Positions 21,149 through 33,906 of a stretch of DNA of 64,000 nucleotides are shown here, in pieces. This stretch comes from Leptodontidium sp. MPI-SDFR-AT-0119. Lineage: Eukaryota > Ascomycota > Leotiomycetes > Helotiales > Leptodontidiaceae. The stretch's first letter is position 1. The number at the start of each line of letters is the position of its first letter. The DNA lies in the NCBI GenBank assembly GCA_020726505.1, contig JAHLEZ010000021.1:930001-994000 (forward strand), read 5' to 3'. The notes under the pieces were generated by a model, which did not search any database, had not been told where the DNA came from, and saw nothing but the letters and a program-made list of their open reading frames with translations. A program made the position numbers and the translations under genes.

Positions 21149-24100
21149 ATTCTGCAAGAGTAAAGTGGATAGACAGATTGTATAAAGGTTGATTTCTAGA
21201 AGCCGATTGACATGACCTACTCACTTTGGGTCTACCATTGTTGACTTACTGTACATTCCACCAGATACTTCAACTCTCCTCATTATGTGTTTAGGAAAGT
21301 CGTCTAACAGCTATCTAGGACTATAGCTCTAATCCTCGGGCTTTCAGAAATCAGTCGGTCCCAGAACACGCGAGTCGATAAGTCCCAAGAAACATGTCTC
21401 CATACGCAATTCCCAAGTCCCAAGTCGGCGGACGTTCCCACATCTCAATGCCCTCCATCCCAGAGTAGTCTGTCCGAGCTGCATCTGCATGTATTCTGCT
21501 GCAGCAGCGCACAATAATGGCCCGACTCGCATCGCATCACATCACATCACCTCCCATCCCCCCATTCTACCCACCCATCCCCCGATCCATCCATCCAGCC
21601 AGCCAGCAAAGGGCAAAACCAGGAGAATAGGCCCGACCGATCAGATCAGTGCAGCAGCAGCGCACACATCCATCGCTCGCTCGCCTCTTGGGTGTGTGGT
21701 GTAAGTAAGATGGATGTCACCGAGAGAACCTCCGATCGTTTGCCGCGGATTGGTTTAGTTCCATGCAAAAATATGCAGCAGTCTCCTAAATCCCTAAAGA
21801 ACCAACAACCCAGGGAAATCCCAAGAAGAATAATCCCAACAGACGCACCACTGCTGATTATGGCATAAAAAGAAAAGGAAAAGGGAACGTAAATTAGAAA
21901 TGCCCGAAAGAGCTAAACAGGGGGTCCGAAAAGGGAAAACAAGAACTTGTCTCACCATCCTATCCCATCCACCATTTTCTCCTAGTTTTAGGTCCATCTC
22001 TGATTTGTATTCATTCTTGCGAGAAAAATGGAAGCGCTTATTCTTTCTTTCTTTCTTTCTTTCTTTGTCTGTTTGTAAACTGTAACCTCGTATTCCGCCT
22101 ATTACGCCAGTAAGGTTCTTAACTTTTACGTGACTGCGTTTCGTCTCGTCTCGCGAGACGACATGACTGGTGGAAAAAATAATACAATATCCCGTTTGGA
22201 AACGAGCCACAGTCTGACTCGGTCGCTGATGCCGAGATGAGGGGTTTGGGCGTAGCTTGATGGGATGGGATGGAAGGGCTCCGAGGAAGGACGGGAATAA
22301 TGGAAAGAAAAGGAGACGAGAGGAGCTCGGTTCGTAAGGGGGAGAATCCCTATTGTCCGTGACTTCCTACGGTAAGGCTCTCTCTCGATGGATACCTGAG
22401 CCTGTTGCGGCCAGACTGGCTGTCGGGAGTGAGTGAGTGAAGGGCGGGCAAAGGGGAGACGAGCCGTGTTTGAACTACGGGCCGGGACGATGAGCGAGGT
22501 AGGTGGTGAATCATCACGAGCCTGCGGAGAATACTATTCCAACCACCGTCGTTCGTTGGAAGACTTTTGTATATTTATGTTGGAGGCTTGAATTAGATGG
22601 ACTAGTGTTTTATGCGAGGTTTGGTCTCTCCGTAGATTCGTTTGTTTGGATAAAGTTTGTTTGTTTTGTTAGTTACTCTATGGGTAATATCGCGATGACC
22701 CAAGCGAAGGGAAATCAGGGAGTGAACCCAAGAGCACCAGAATGCTAGATCTACATTGTATTGATTCGTGACGATATGGCCTTTCTTCCAGACACTACGC
22801 ACAGCAAAACTGCTTGCTTTATCCGGCGGCAGAGACACCCCAACATTGCATCGTTGGATGTTTTGGTAAGAGCAGAAATCAGGGCTTGGATGGCTCGGCC
22901 AAAAGTGGTGCGGGTAACAACTTCAACATGCAACATCTGGTCGTCTCGCTTTCTTATTGCAGCGCGCTGCACAACCTAACCTGTAACTCTAATCTCTATT
23001 GCAGCCGGATAAAAGCGAAATTTCGATATGAAGGCAGCCTTGAGGGCTGATGATGGCAACAGGCGTCAAAGAAAATGCATGCAGCAAAGAGTAACTGATC
23101 AGGAGGCTGGTTTGTCCTGCCACTTGAACGCATTAAACTCCTTTGAGTGCGGGGATAGGGCGGAGGGACGAGTAGGAATTGGCTGGAAATGGACAGAGGA
23201 TATAGACATCCTGTGGTATAAGGAAACGTAGATGTGCAGCAGAAACCGAATATTTGGTAGAATTCAAACTTACCAAGACATCAGTCATCGGAAGGAATCT
23301 GAGATTTTACTGTTCTGGGTGATGATAGCCTAGATAGTACGTACATCTGACCTCTCAAGACAGCAACTCTAGGCTCAAAGCATGTCGCTGCTTTGGATCG
23401 AAGAAACAGCGACGTACAGAACGTGGTGCTTGCTAATGAGAGCGCTGTGGTAATTGACGACTCTGCAATTGCGACGTCTGCAAGAGTCTTTGAATGCCAT
23501 CGCCAATTTTCTGCAACGGGAATAATTGGGCATGGGTCGTTCAGCACGCGGGCCACCTTCATTTGTCAGCATCTGATGCCTGCCCACAGAACTTCAAAAT
23601 AAGATGACGCGGTTGGAGAAATTCGTCGTCTCCAGTGTCCAGCCTCTCACCTGCCAGTACCGGTATGGACTCATTCCTGTGCCGTGTTGGTCGCCGGTGA
23701 GCCGTGTGTGAGACTAGGTTTATCTAGTTTTAGAACGGATGAAAGAAAAATAAGAATTTGACTGTTGTACAATAATTCTGAGATGCTTCACGTCAACTCT
23801 GGAGTCGAGATGTGGTTTGCCAGGATGTCCGGATGCCACCACTGAGCGAGCGGCTATTTAAATTCATCCTTAGGCTAGTCCACACAAATCCAACGCTGGC
23901 ACCTGCCAGTTGACATAAATTCGGCTTGTGCGTGACAGCAAATATCAGAAATCAGTCTGTGCCGTAGTACCTTAATCTAAGACATATTGCGAGGCAGGCG
24001 AACTGCCGCGCAATTAATTGATCTCTACCAGTTCGGATCCCCAGTCCTTCTTTCCTGGAAAGGGAGAGCTTGCGAGTGCGAGGGCTCGAGACTGAAAGCG

Positions 24101-27100
24101 GCCAGAGTATCGAACAATGAAAGAATGAATCTGCTGCAGCCGCAGCCGCACCCGCTTAAGGTTACGAGCTGCCCGTTGAGTCGTCGGATATTGATTGGCC
24201 CCTCTCCTGATCTCCTCTGTGGAGGTCCTTCGGAGGATGTCATTTGTATGATCTACCTATCCCCTGCTCGAGACTAGACCACACTGTGCCGTGTGCAAAA
24301 TTGGATCGGGTGGATGAGATCTTGTCCTCACGTTGCCATGTGGCCAATGCAGAGACGTACTGGCATCACGGGCCGGACAGGGGCAGGGGCACTGCTCGGG
24401 AGTCATGGATAGAATCGGTATATTCTCCCGTGGTCTCCACCATCTCCATGCCACCTCAGACACAGACACGGACATGGGCAGGCCCAGCACGGACAGATCC
24501 TTCCTTTGCCCTGTACCCTGAGCTGCCGAAACTTTGACCACAAAAAGTTATCCGAAATCATCGGTAATAAATAGTATTGCCGGGAGAGAAACGTTGTGGC
24601 TGCTGAGTAACACGACTTACAAAGGAGAGACATCGCACCGTCGCATCTGAAGATAGGACGATGAGGCGCCTGGTTCATGCCCATCCTGACCTGACGTAGG
24701 CATGTAAATATGTATGTATGGACGGATAAACTGCAGCCACCCAGTCGTCTGGAATCGCTTCCCATTCTTGCATACTTGGGACGGGTGTTGGTGTTGAAAG
24801 AGGCAGCTGTTTGGTCGCCGACTTCCCCATTCAGCAAGAGAGAGCATTTGCTGGGACTGGAATGGAGATAGAAATGGCCTTCGTGTATGCACGCATGCAG
24901 TCATCCACATGCTATCGTTGTTTACATGGCCGGCGCTTCAGAGTAGGTAGTAGGGGGGTATCAGCGTGCATCAGGCCGAAGTATCCTCGCGGTCGGGATT
25001 CGTCTAGAATTGCTGATTCCAGGCAAGTATTTGGAGGAGCTTCATCTCGCGGGATTAAACTGCTCGGTCCGGTCGGTTTGTCCATGGCGAATCCATGCTA
25101 TTGTATTTGGTTGTATTCTGATCGTCAGATATTGATGCGTCTTGCGGGCAATGGTACTTCTGCTCAGATGTCAAGATTACCTCGGCACTAGCTCTCGCTT
25201 ATCTTTTATGCCTTAGGCACCAGGCATCAGCAACAAATCCTCATTGCGCCTCTCCATCACCCTTTTAAGTTTGTATGTATCTTACATAGCCTAAGTACTC
25301 AACCACTAGTCCCGAGGAGTGTTAAGATCTTCTTTGTCAATCAGTACAGTTATCTTGCTGTAAATTCCTCTGGCCTCATTCTCAGTATGTCGTTCAAAGA
25401 ATGTCAACAGTCAGTCAGTACAGCATGCCGCAAGTGTGGTCGCAAAGTGCACAAAAGCCGAACGAATCACGGCATATCCGGGACCCCTCGTCGGTAGTGA
25501 AAATATCTGCAGTGCAGAGAGTTTCTGGCGCCCGATGTTTCGCGCATCTTAAAAGAAGCAGTTAATTTTACGGAACCGGTACTGGGAAGGTTGCAGTGGG
25601 AGGTCGCAGTAGTGGGAGCCAGCCTCCTCCAGCTCCCAGCCTGCCAGGCCAAGTGACCATGGTTTGGCCTTAGCAGCTCAGCCAAGCCCATGAACCATGA
25701 CCATGTTCCGTAGTGGACCCCCCGACGAAAGGTGGATCTTCAGTCGTGCTTCTTCTTCTGGATAAAATAGACGAAAAGTTCAGAAGCTTCTTTTCAAGAT
25801 GCTTTAGGGCTTCCCTGTCTAGTTTCAGTGTTCCACTACTTCGAGACTTTTCTGTGCCTCGCGTTCCACCAGTCCTCTGGAAGTGGGTTTTTCTGCGCAA
25901 TATCATAGGCCTAATCGTATGTAATTTACATGGCGGGTCCGTTTTGCAAGAGAAGGATGTTGAATCAAGAGATGCATGTCCCTGCCGCTCTCCCCCGCAC
26001 CGCGTGGTACTCCATTATTTATTCCTGTGTGGTACTTTTGTTAGCAGCGCAGGATTGTTGATCCCTATGCCTGCTTGCCCATCCATATCCCTACGGAGTA
26101 CAGCATTATCAGCACCATCATCCAAGAAACTCTCGAGTGGCAGTAGTTCGGGAAACGGAACATGGGAGGAGGGCAGTCTCATTTACCCAGTTGCCGGTAT
26201 TAAAATTATGTACGGGTGGTGTGCAGCATGGTGTATACTATTCTTAGCACTTTGTGCAGAAGCAGCCCGCCGCGATAGCCTCTTGGCAGCGGGATGACTC
26301 GTATGATAACCAATGAGGGTGCGTTCCAGGAGAAGTCCAGAGGGCCTCTGCCCGGTACGTTTGGGGTTACCTCTGGCGTGTTTTGTTTGGTAGCGTGGGC
26401 TGGTTAGAGGGGTCCCAATCCCGAGAAATGACAACGCCTGTGAAGCTGCAGCCAGCCAGGCCAGGGATGACTTGGGTCGCTGAAGGAAGGTGGTGGTGGT
26501 GTGGAGAAGGCAGGGGGTGAGCTGGCCAATGCTCTCTATCCCCCCCCCTTGTATACTTTCGTCTCCTTCGGCCGCTCGCAGCTTGGAACTTGGGCCAGGT
26601 AAAACTTGCAGAGCTCAGAAGTGGAAATACAAGCCACAAGCGGTGTCCAAAGAGAGGGAAGGAAAAGGTCGGTATCTGGCAGACGACGCACTTGGCACAG
26701 ACGAGTAGGGAAGGTATTCGGGATCCATAAGGGATGACAGTCTTCATCAAGTTCACTGAATCAAGGCTGACCGGAGACAAGTCTAAACAGAGCCAGTGCC
26801 GAGCGAGCTGCCTAGGAGAAACCCCCTCCTGACGTACGTACGAATGCAACGACGACTATTGTCCACACACACCACAGACACTTGCAGCGGAACAGTACAG
26901 TAGTTCCTGATATCTCTCTCCGGCAGGTCGAGTCGAGGAATGTGTTCACTCTTCAGCACACATCTCGCGAGAAAATGCAGGGAGCTGAGATTAGGTTATA
27001 CAAGTACAACGGCTTTTGCTTTTTGTACTCTTCTGTTAGACGGCACTTCGACTTCTCCCGGCCTCGTCGGCACAAGACTCCGACGGCACCTTATCATTGC

Positions 27101-30100
27101 TCCTCAGACACGGCGTGGCACCCTTGGTCAACGTCCCATCGCTAAGCCAAGCTCCCAATCTATCAAATTATTGCAGGATCATTAAACCGGGCCATCCATG
27201 TTAACTCCATGCGTCCGCGCTTGTTCCTGCAGGTCTGGGGCACAGTCGGGAACCTGAAGAATCGGGACTTGTGGGTCCCAGCCATCCCTGTCCGGTATAT
27301 TGCGATCGTGTGAACGGCACATGGATCTCGTCATGTCGTTGCGTGAGACCTACCTTGAGGAGTTGATGACGGTCAGATCTGCATTAATTTTCACTGCCGT
27401 GACCTGCCTCGAGGGGTTTTTCGCACCTAAGTGTCCTTGTGTCTGATACGATCACGGGAAAGACACCAAGTATCAACAATCGTCCAACTTGTCCTCGATG
27501 CTCAATGTGGCAGGAGATGTAAAATTTTCCTGCCACTTTGCGGCACTGTTCAGCAGCCTGCAAGTGTCTTGATGAGGACAGCTGTTGGTTCTGGGGTTCA
27601 CACGACGGGGAGAGCCTAGCGCGACATCTGCGTACTCCGTATTGATCGGAGAGTAGTACCGAAACTAAAAGCAAGGGACGCGAGTCTGTGCCTCCACACA
27701 TGGGCCGTTTTCATGATTCATCGTCTGAATAACCCCCGACGAAATAGACTTTTCAGCAAACCTTCATCGCCTTCCAGACGCTGTATCCGCCGCATATTCG
27801 AGCGACCCTGGGTTCCACTCTTACTACGCCCATAAACAAACAGCCCAGTTCAATCCAATTCCAAAACCACTGAAGCTATCCACTTGCCAGGACGCCACGC
27901 CCAGAATCCCAAATGATAATTATCGCGGTGGTTGAACCTGGCAGGCGAGAGGTCACCGTCATCCGCACCAACCACAATCGAGGATATTGCACTCCAAGTT
28001 GTAGTTTTAGGCACAGGTCTGCACACCATCACGCACGCAGCTTTTGTTGGAGAATCCGATCTCCTGGTTCGCGACATGGACTTTGGAACTCAACAGGCGC
28101 CGACCCGTCGATCTTCCGGGAGCTAGAAATCTCTCACGAATCTGGCTGGACCTGGGAAGTCATGTCAGAAATCATGGGGATCTGCAGCTCGCTGTATTAG
28201 CCCAGTCACGGCCTAGCTCCATCGGAGAAAGTCCCAGATCCAGTTTGGCGATATCCATCACTTGCATGGCCTTTGAGGGGCTACACTGGCAAGCTAAAAG
28301 TTACCTTGCCGTGGGCAGACATCGTGATGGTCCCAGTCAAAGGAGCATGACCTCGTGGTTGAAGGATTGTTATTATTATAGCATCATAATACACACTACT
28401 ATTGGTTGTTGCTATTGGTCTTGGGTCTCCAATATAGATCGAAGGAAATTGCGGGGTTTCGTGATCGTCAATTCAAGCCGCTTCTGTCTCGCTACTCTAT
28501 CAGATCAGATGGATCTTGCATTTCCATGACGCCAGGCTCGTCAAAGACACGGAATCGCGCAGCTTCATCCTTGATCGAGAAGTTCTTCGAATTATTTTCC
28601 AAGAAGCTAACCAAGACTCGCTTTCCTCGGCTAGGGATAAGAAAAATAAAGATAAGGGGGATTCTCATCACAATAGACTTTCATCAGGCGAGGGCGCGAT
28701 TGTTCGAAAGCATGGATAGACGAGCGATCCGGCGATAAATGCCCTAACCGAGGAGGTTGGGCAGGAGTGTCGCAACGTGAGCAGAGTTTCTGCAATTTTC
28801 TACCGTACAACAAGATTCCGAGCAGTGATGTAAAACCCTCAGGTTGTCTGTTTAACTTTGCACTTCTGTGCAGTGTGCCAAATTCCAACACAGAATTCCA
28901 GGGGCTGCTGGTGCTGGTAGGTAATTTAGGTAGGATTGTTTCAACGGGCTAGATGCAGCAGCATTTGGCGATATACTCAGGATCCTTGGAGGGGAGGAAA
29001 GGGAGGGGTTACCAGATAGATAGTCCAGAGTCCAGACGAGGTGCAAACACCTATGCATGCACCCGCGGCGGGCCCAGAGTCGGCACACCACTCCCTGGAA
29101 ATCAGCCAACCGCAAAAATTATTCGTCACAGGCATACAGGAGTGCTATAGCGCCTGTATTAATGCGGCTACCAGCGCCGGATTTTGGGAATTGGGGACCT
29201 ACGATATATGCCTGGGTTAAACAGCTATTGCAGCTGCGACGGCGGCTGCTAGACTGCTTGCGTAGTGGTGCCACACCACTGTTGTCCTAAGGGAGCAGCG
29301 ATTCATCCTGCACTACAGTCCAAAGGGTTAGTATTCACGCAATTCCAACCCGCCAGGATTTTGAGAAGCACCAACAGTCTCCAAAGCTGTCCCCAATAGC
29401 CTGTCGACTCCCGCTGTATGGAGTTAGCGGCACCGAGCTGGCCTCTTACATGTCTTGCCTTCATGAACGCTCCCTCTATCATTGTTTGGCACCTCTGCCA
29501 CTTTGCCACCCACAATTACCACCGTCCACCTTCCACCATCCACCGCATTTCACTTTTCACGTTACTTCCCCCATGAAGCTTGGTGCAGTCAGTGTCTCCA
29601 CGCCGGGACATGGCCTCAGGATGCCCAGCGCCGACGCATGAGAGTGGCATGGCATGGCTTGACTCTTGAGATCACTGCAACGCCACCGGCCTTTACCCCA
29701 CAAGTTCCATATCCACGCTGTACGGAGTCAAGTATGCTGCTGTACTTTGACTCTTTTGAGGTATCATGGCCGTGGACCCCCTTTCCTCGACATATCAAAC
29801 CTCATAAGGATGCTGGTAGCCAGGCAAGGGAGAGCCATGCCCTGCCATGCCATGCAGCGGCCTTTCAGGCTGGCTCCCCGTCGCCTGCTACTCTGTATCC
29901 GGAATGTGAGACGGCCGGCCCAGTCTTTGGTGTGGACATGGGCACTGGGCACTGGGCGGCTGTCTGGACGAGAAGCGCGGTCATTACCGTCAAGCCCCCT
30001 CGCCCTACGTCTTAGTTGCCTCTATAGGCATAGACCAGCTAGCTACCCATCCCTACTGTGACAGGGCTAGGTCTCGTCCTGGATCCCTCGTCTATCATCG

Positions 30101-30904
30101 GTAGCCAGCCAGCCTAGTCGGATCGGATCATCTCACTCTTCTCGATCTCGGACACCTGCTAACGTCGTCGCCTCTTAGCATGGCGGGTCTGTTGGTACAT
30201 CTCAAGCCTCAAGCCTCCTTGAGTCTCGTCTTCTTGTTATTCCTCTGGCCAAGACGCTTAACAAGAACAAGAAAGGCCTCATCCTCCCCGCCGTCCCAAA
30301 TCTCCAAACATTCCCCTTCTTTACTGTCCCGCAAGCTCCATCGTGCTAAAGTAACTTGCTGCACGAACCAGGTATAATACCCTGGAAATCTACCCATTTG
30401 TGACTGTTGCATTTGTTGGCCAGCCGTCTTTGAAAACCCGACTTGCACGAGTTGCCGCTCTGAGAAGAATGGGTGTGGCCGAACTGGTGGTCACAGCATG
30501 AGCCACAAGTCCAATTCTTCCACTACCGACAGACACTCGATCTTTATTTCCTACATGTGTTGGAACTCCACCACCAGACCTATCAGACATCGAAACTCCA
30601 AATCTCCCTCCTCTTGTAAATAGAGGTGTACGGACCGACCTCTCACAGGCCACAACGCCCACCCTTCTTCGGTACTACCGTGCAAATCGGGACTGACGGC
30701 ACTTCGTTGCGACTGCCGCCTCGGAAACGTCGTCTTGTTGGAAGTCAGCTGGATTCAACCGGTTGTCGAAGTATTTTCAATCTTCCTGAAATAGTCGACC
30801 TAAAACGTTACTGTGCCACAGACAGACGTCCTTCCGAAAAGGTGCTATCTTGTTGACGTTGGAAAGCGGACCGTAAACCTGGATACGGCCAACTAGCTCT
30901 CAAT
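21149..30904. other. 9.8-kb gene desert upstream of the Zn2Cys6 regulator
   Basis: I find no credible coding region in this stretch. Open frames up to 194 codons (25713-26297) occur on both strands, but none shows a known motif, a consistent splice model or a typical start context. The base composition is balanced, so it is not an obviously RIP-mutated AT-rich transposon graveyard. Simple repeats are frequent: CATCAC and CCATC runs at 21526-21605, a CTTT run at 22041-22066 and pyrimidine-rich tracts near 30100-30300. It ends at the start codon of the regulator at 30905 and probably includes a long promoter and 5' leader. An unannotated non-coding transcript is possible. Confidence 0.5.
22041..22066. 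repeat. CTTT microsatellite
   Basis: About six perfect TTCT/CTTT tetranucleotide units follow one another. The tract lies in non-coding sequence about 0.9 kb downstream of the acyl-CoA ligase stop. Confidence 0.85.
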
Positions 30905-33900
30905 ATGACCCAGATATACACCCAAGCTCCCACCCCCCCTCTGCATGAGCGGCGGCCATCCCTCTACGACCAAAAATCGGACCAGTTTACCCCCAGGGAA
31001 TATCAACACTTCAACACAAACTCCTCTCAATACTCAGACAGACAACTTGAGGGGAATGGTTGGAAACCATCACACTCAACGTCACCAATGTCAGCAACAC
31101 AGAAGGGTCTCTATGCGGTCTCGCCAGTGCAAGCAGGAGACATGTATCAATCAAGACCGGAGACCGCCCAAAAGTCTACTCGAGAACAGCTCCCTCCACT
31201 AAGCAGTCTATTTGCTTCAACATCACACCAGACTCGCCCTCCTCCCACCTCATACTCAGATGGACACAGCCCAATTTTCCCCACGATTTCCCCAAATGAT
31301 CCTCGACAACCAGCGACACCAATACACGCAGATCGACCCTTCGATCCATCCTATTTCCAGAGACCGCCTGTGGCTCGCCAGTATTCATACAACTCCAGAC
31401 CAGAAGTTGAACGGCTCGGAATCCCTCCCCCTCCTCGACCCACTCAAGTTGGAGCCAGGCCTGAATCGCCTCGTTACGACTCGAGATACACTCCAGTCGA
31501 AAGCTCGCGGCCATACGCGCCAGCGTCTGTCAATGCTTGGTCTCCACACTCGCAGTCCAACAGACCGGAATACTTTTCTAGAGATACGTCTTCGTCTTTC
31601 CGCCCTCACCCAGAATTTCGTCAACCAGCCGCGATCAATAGACCCGAGATAGACTCTAGAGCAGCATATCGAGATGGACAGCACAGCGCGCCAGTTACTC
31701 CAACTTACCCACCGACTCCCACTAGCACAGTTACCGGCGACCCCATTACCACGAAAGATGGATTGGGACCAAAGATCTGGACAGGGACGCAGTTTCTCCC
31801 AAGGTTTGTGCGATCAGCTGAAGTACCAGGCGAAGGAATGTGCTACTTTTACGACGATGGAACGCATTGCAAAACAGTCATCGACGGCGAAATTGTGAAT
31901 GCGCATTGGGGTGTGACGAAGGCAGGGAAACCAAGAAAGAGGCTGGCAATTGCTTGCATCACTTGTAGAGAAAAGAAGATCAAGTGCGATCCCGACTACC
32001 CACGCTGCGTCCAGTGCGAGAAGTTCGGGAGGATTTGCAAGTTCAAGAATGCGTAAGTAAACACAAACGTTGAGACTTCGGTTGGAGACTCTTATCTGGA
32101 AGATCGTTGCTAATATCAACGCACAGCCCTCGAGGTGGTCATGGATCTCCAGATACCCCGCCATCAGATCCAGAAGATTCGGTATCACGCCCATCATCAT
32201 CGCGAGCAGATCTAGAATCATTCAAGATCGAGAAGCGGGAAGGTAGCCACTCGGTCTCCCCTCGACAAGTGCGACAAGCAACCCCCGACTTTGAAACCCA
32301 TCACTCCAAGCGCCAGCGAACTGGATACAACGACTTCACTCCTGTCGCATCAGAAGCCTCACCTCGTCCTTCGGTTCAAGATCCTACTTCCCCTACCACT
32401 CCCTGGGCAGAGCCTGTCAACAACGGCCTCACCAATCAATCCACTCTTATCCAAGAGTGGCAAACGAATCCTTTCACTACTCACCCCATGCTTGTCACAG
32501 AGCTCATTACAGCATTCTTCAAGCACGTTCCTGAAACCGCTTACAGCATGTTCCCCGAAGGACCATTCAAGGCCTGGGTTTTGTCTGTCTCGGAGAAGTC
32601 CGCTGATGATTTGATGCTTGTGTACACTGTCCTCGCTCTTGGGACTGTCTTCTCGCTGAAGAGTGAGCACAAGGCTTTTGGAGCTCAGTTCGCTGCTGTT
32701 TCTCGATTTGCCTGCGACAACAGTCGATTCAGCCTCCAGCTTGTGCAGTCTCGAGTTCTCCTTGCGTTGTATTACTTTGCGAATAACAATGCTGAAGACG
32801 CATGGGACTTCTGCGGAGCAGCACTGCGAGCTGCGAGCGGAATCAAGTTAAACCTGGAGATGGAAAAGACAGACGACGCTTACCGAAAGTCCTTCCCATA
32901 CGGACTGACCCGCGCCGGATTTGCTGAGTGCAGGAGAAGGACATTCTGGAGCTGCTACCTGATGGATCGATTCAACGGCTTTTGCTCTGGCCATCTCAGT
33001 ATTGTCCAATCGGACGATGTTTTCTTGCGACTTCCTTGCGACGTCAACAGCTTTGAATCGCAACTCGATATCCAAAACCCATTCTTTGACCCCACAACAC
33101 CACCCATCCAGAACATCAACTGGACCATCGGATCGATGGCATACCTACTTAATATCACCACAATCTGGGGAGACGTAATGGCCAACATCTACCGAACCTC
33201 GCAACGACCAAACCCATCGAACTCGCGCTCAACCTTTCCAACATTCTACGAAAACGCCACTCTTCGATTGCGCATCTGGAATGATGCCTTGCCGGCCTGC
33301 TACGTATTCTCAGCCGAGAACCTCACACGAGCAGCGAACGGTGGAAAGCTTGGAACATTCATGATGATGCACACAGTCTATCACACCACCGCTATGAAGC
33401 TCAACCGCTACATCCAACAATACAATCTGACGAAGTCCCAACTGGCCCACCACATCTCTGTCTCGAAACAGCATGCCGAGGATCTTTTACAGATGATTGA
33501 CACCCTTGCCGCTTTTCAAACATCGGCGCTTTCCAGCCCAATGCTACAAGGTGATTCGCAGAGGAAATTTTCTTCGCCGTTTGTAGGCTATGCCATCCTA
33601 TCGGCCGTCGATATTCTCAGCGCCAAAATCACAGTCAACGCCATTCCCAACCGTCTCACTTCTTTCCAAGGTGCTCAAACCATTCTTGGGGAGCTGGCGC
33701 AGTTCTGGCACAGCTCCAAGAACCAACAAGCTCTAATTCAACAACGAGTACGAGAGTTAACCGAGCTAGCGAGGTTTAGAGACGAGGGAGCAGCATCGAC
33801 AGGTCGCATTGCAGCGTTTGCTAGAGAGACTGGGGATGGAGTTTTCGAGATGAGAGAAGCGATTGAGAAGACATTTTCGAGGGATTACGATTGCGTTTAT

Positions 33901-33906
33901 GCTTGA
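30905..33906 (+). CDS. Zn(II)2Cys6 transcription factor
   Basis: Two exons: join(30905..32052, 32127..33906), giving 975 residues. The first 345 residues are Pro/Ser/Gln/Tyr-rich and probably disordered. The binuclear zinc cluster lies unusually far in, at about residues 351-378. Its spacing is C-x2-C-x6-C-x6-C-x2-C-x6-C, starting CITCREKKIKC. It is preceded by a conserved-looking block (EGMCYFYDDGTHCKT, then HWGVTKAGKPRKRLA). The second exon opens with an acidic/Ser-rich linker and contains the fungal-specific transcription factor (middle homology) region, including VLALGTVFSLKSEHK and CRRRTFWSCYLMDRFN. It should be a nuclear DNA-binding regulator recognising CGG-type half-sites. From memory, the block before the zinc cluster recalls developmental regulators of the RosA/NosA kind, but I cannot confirm this. 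The nearly 10-kb gene-free upstream region fits a gene with complex control. Confidence 0.92.

Noticed and set aside
25713..26297. 194-codon open frame in the gene desert
   Set aside because: No family motif, odd composition, no splice or start context, and overlapping open frames on the other strand. Probably chance.
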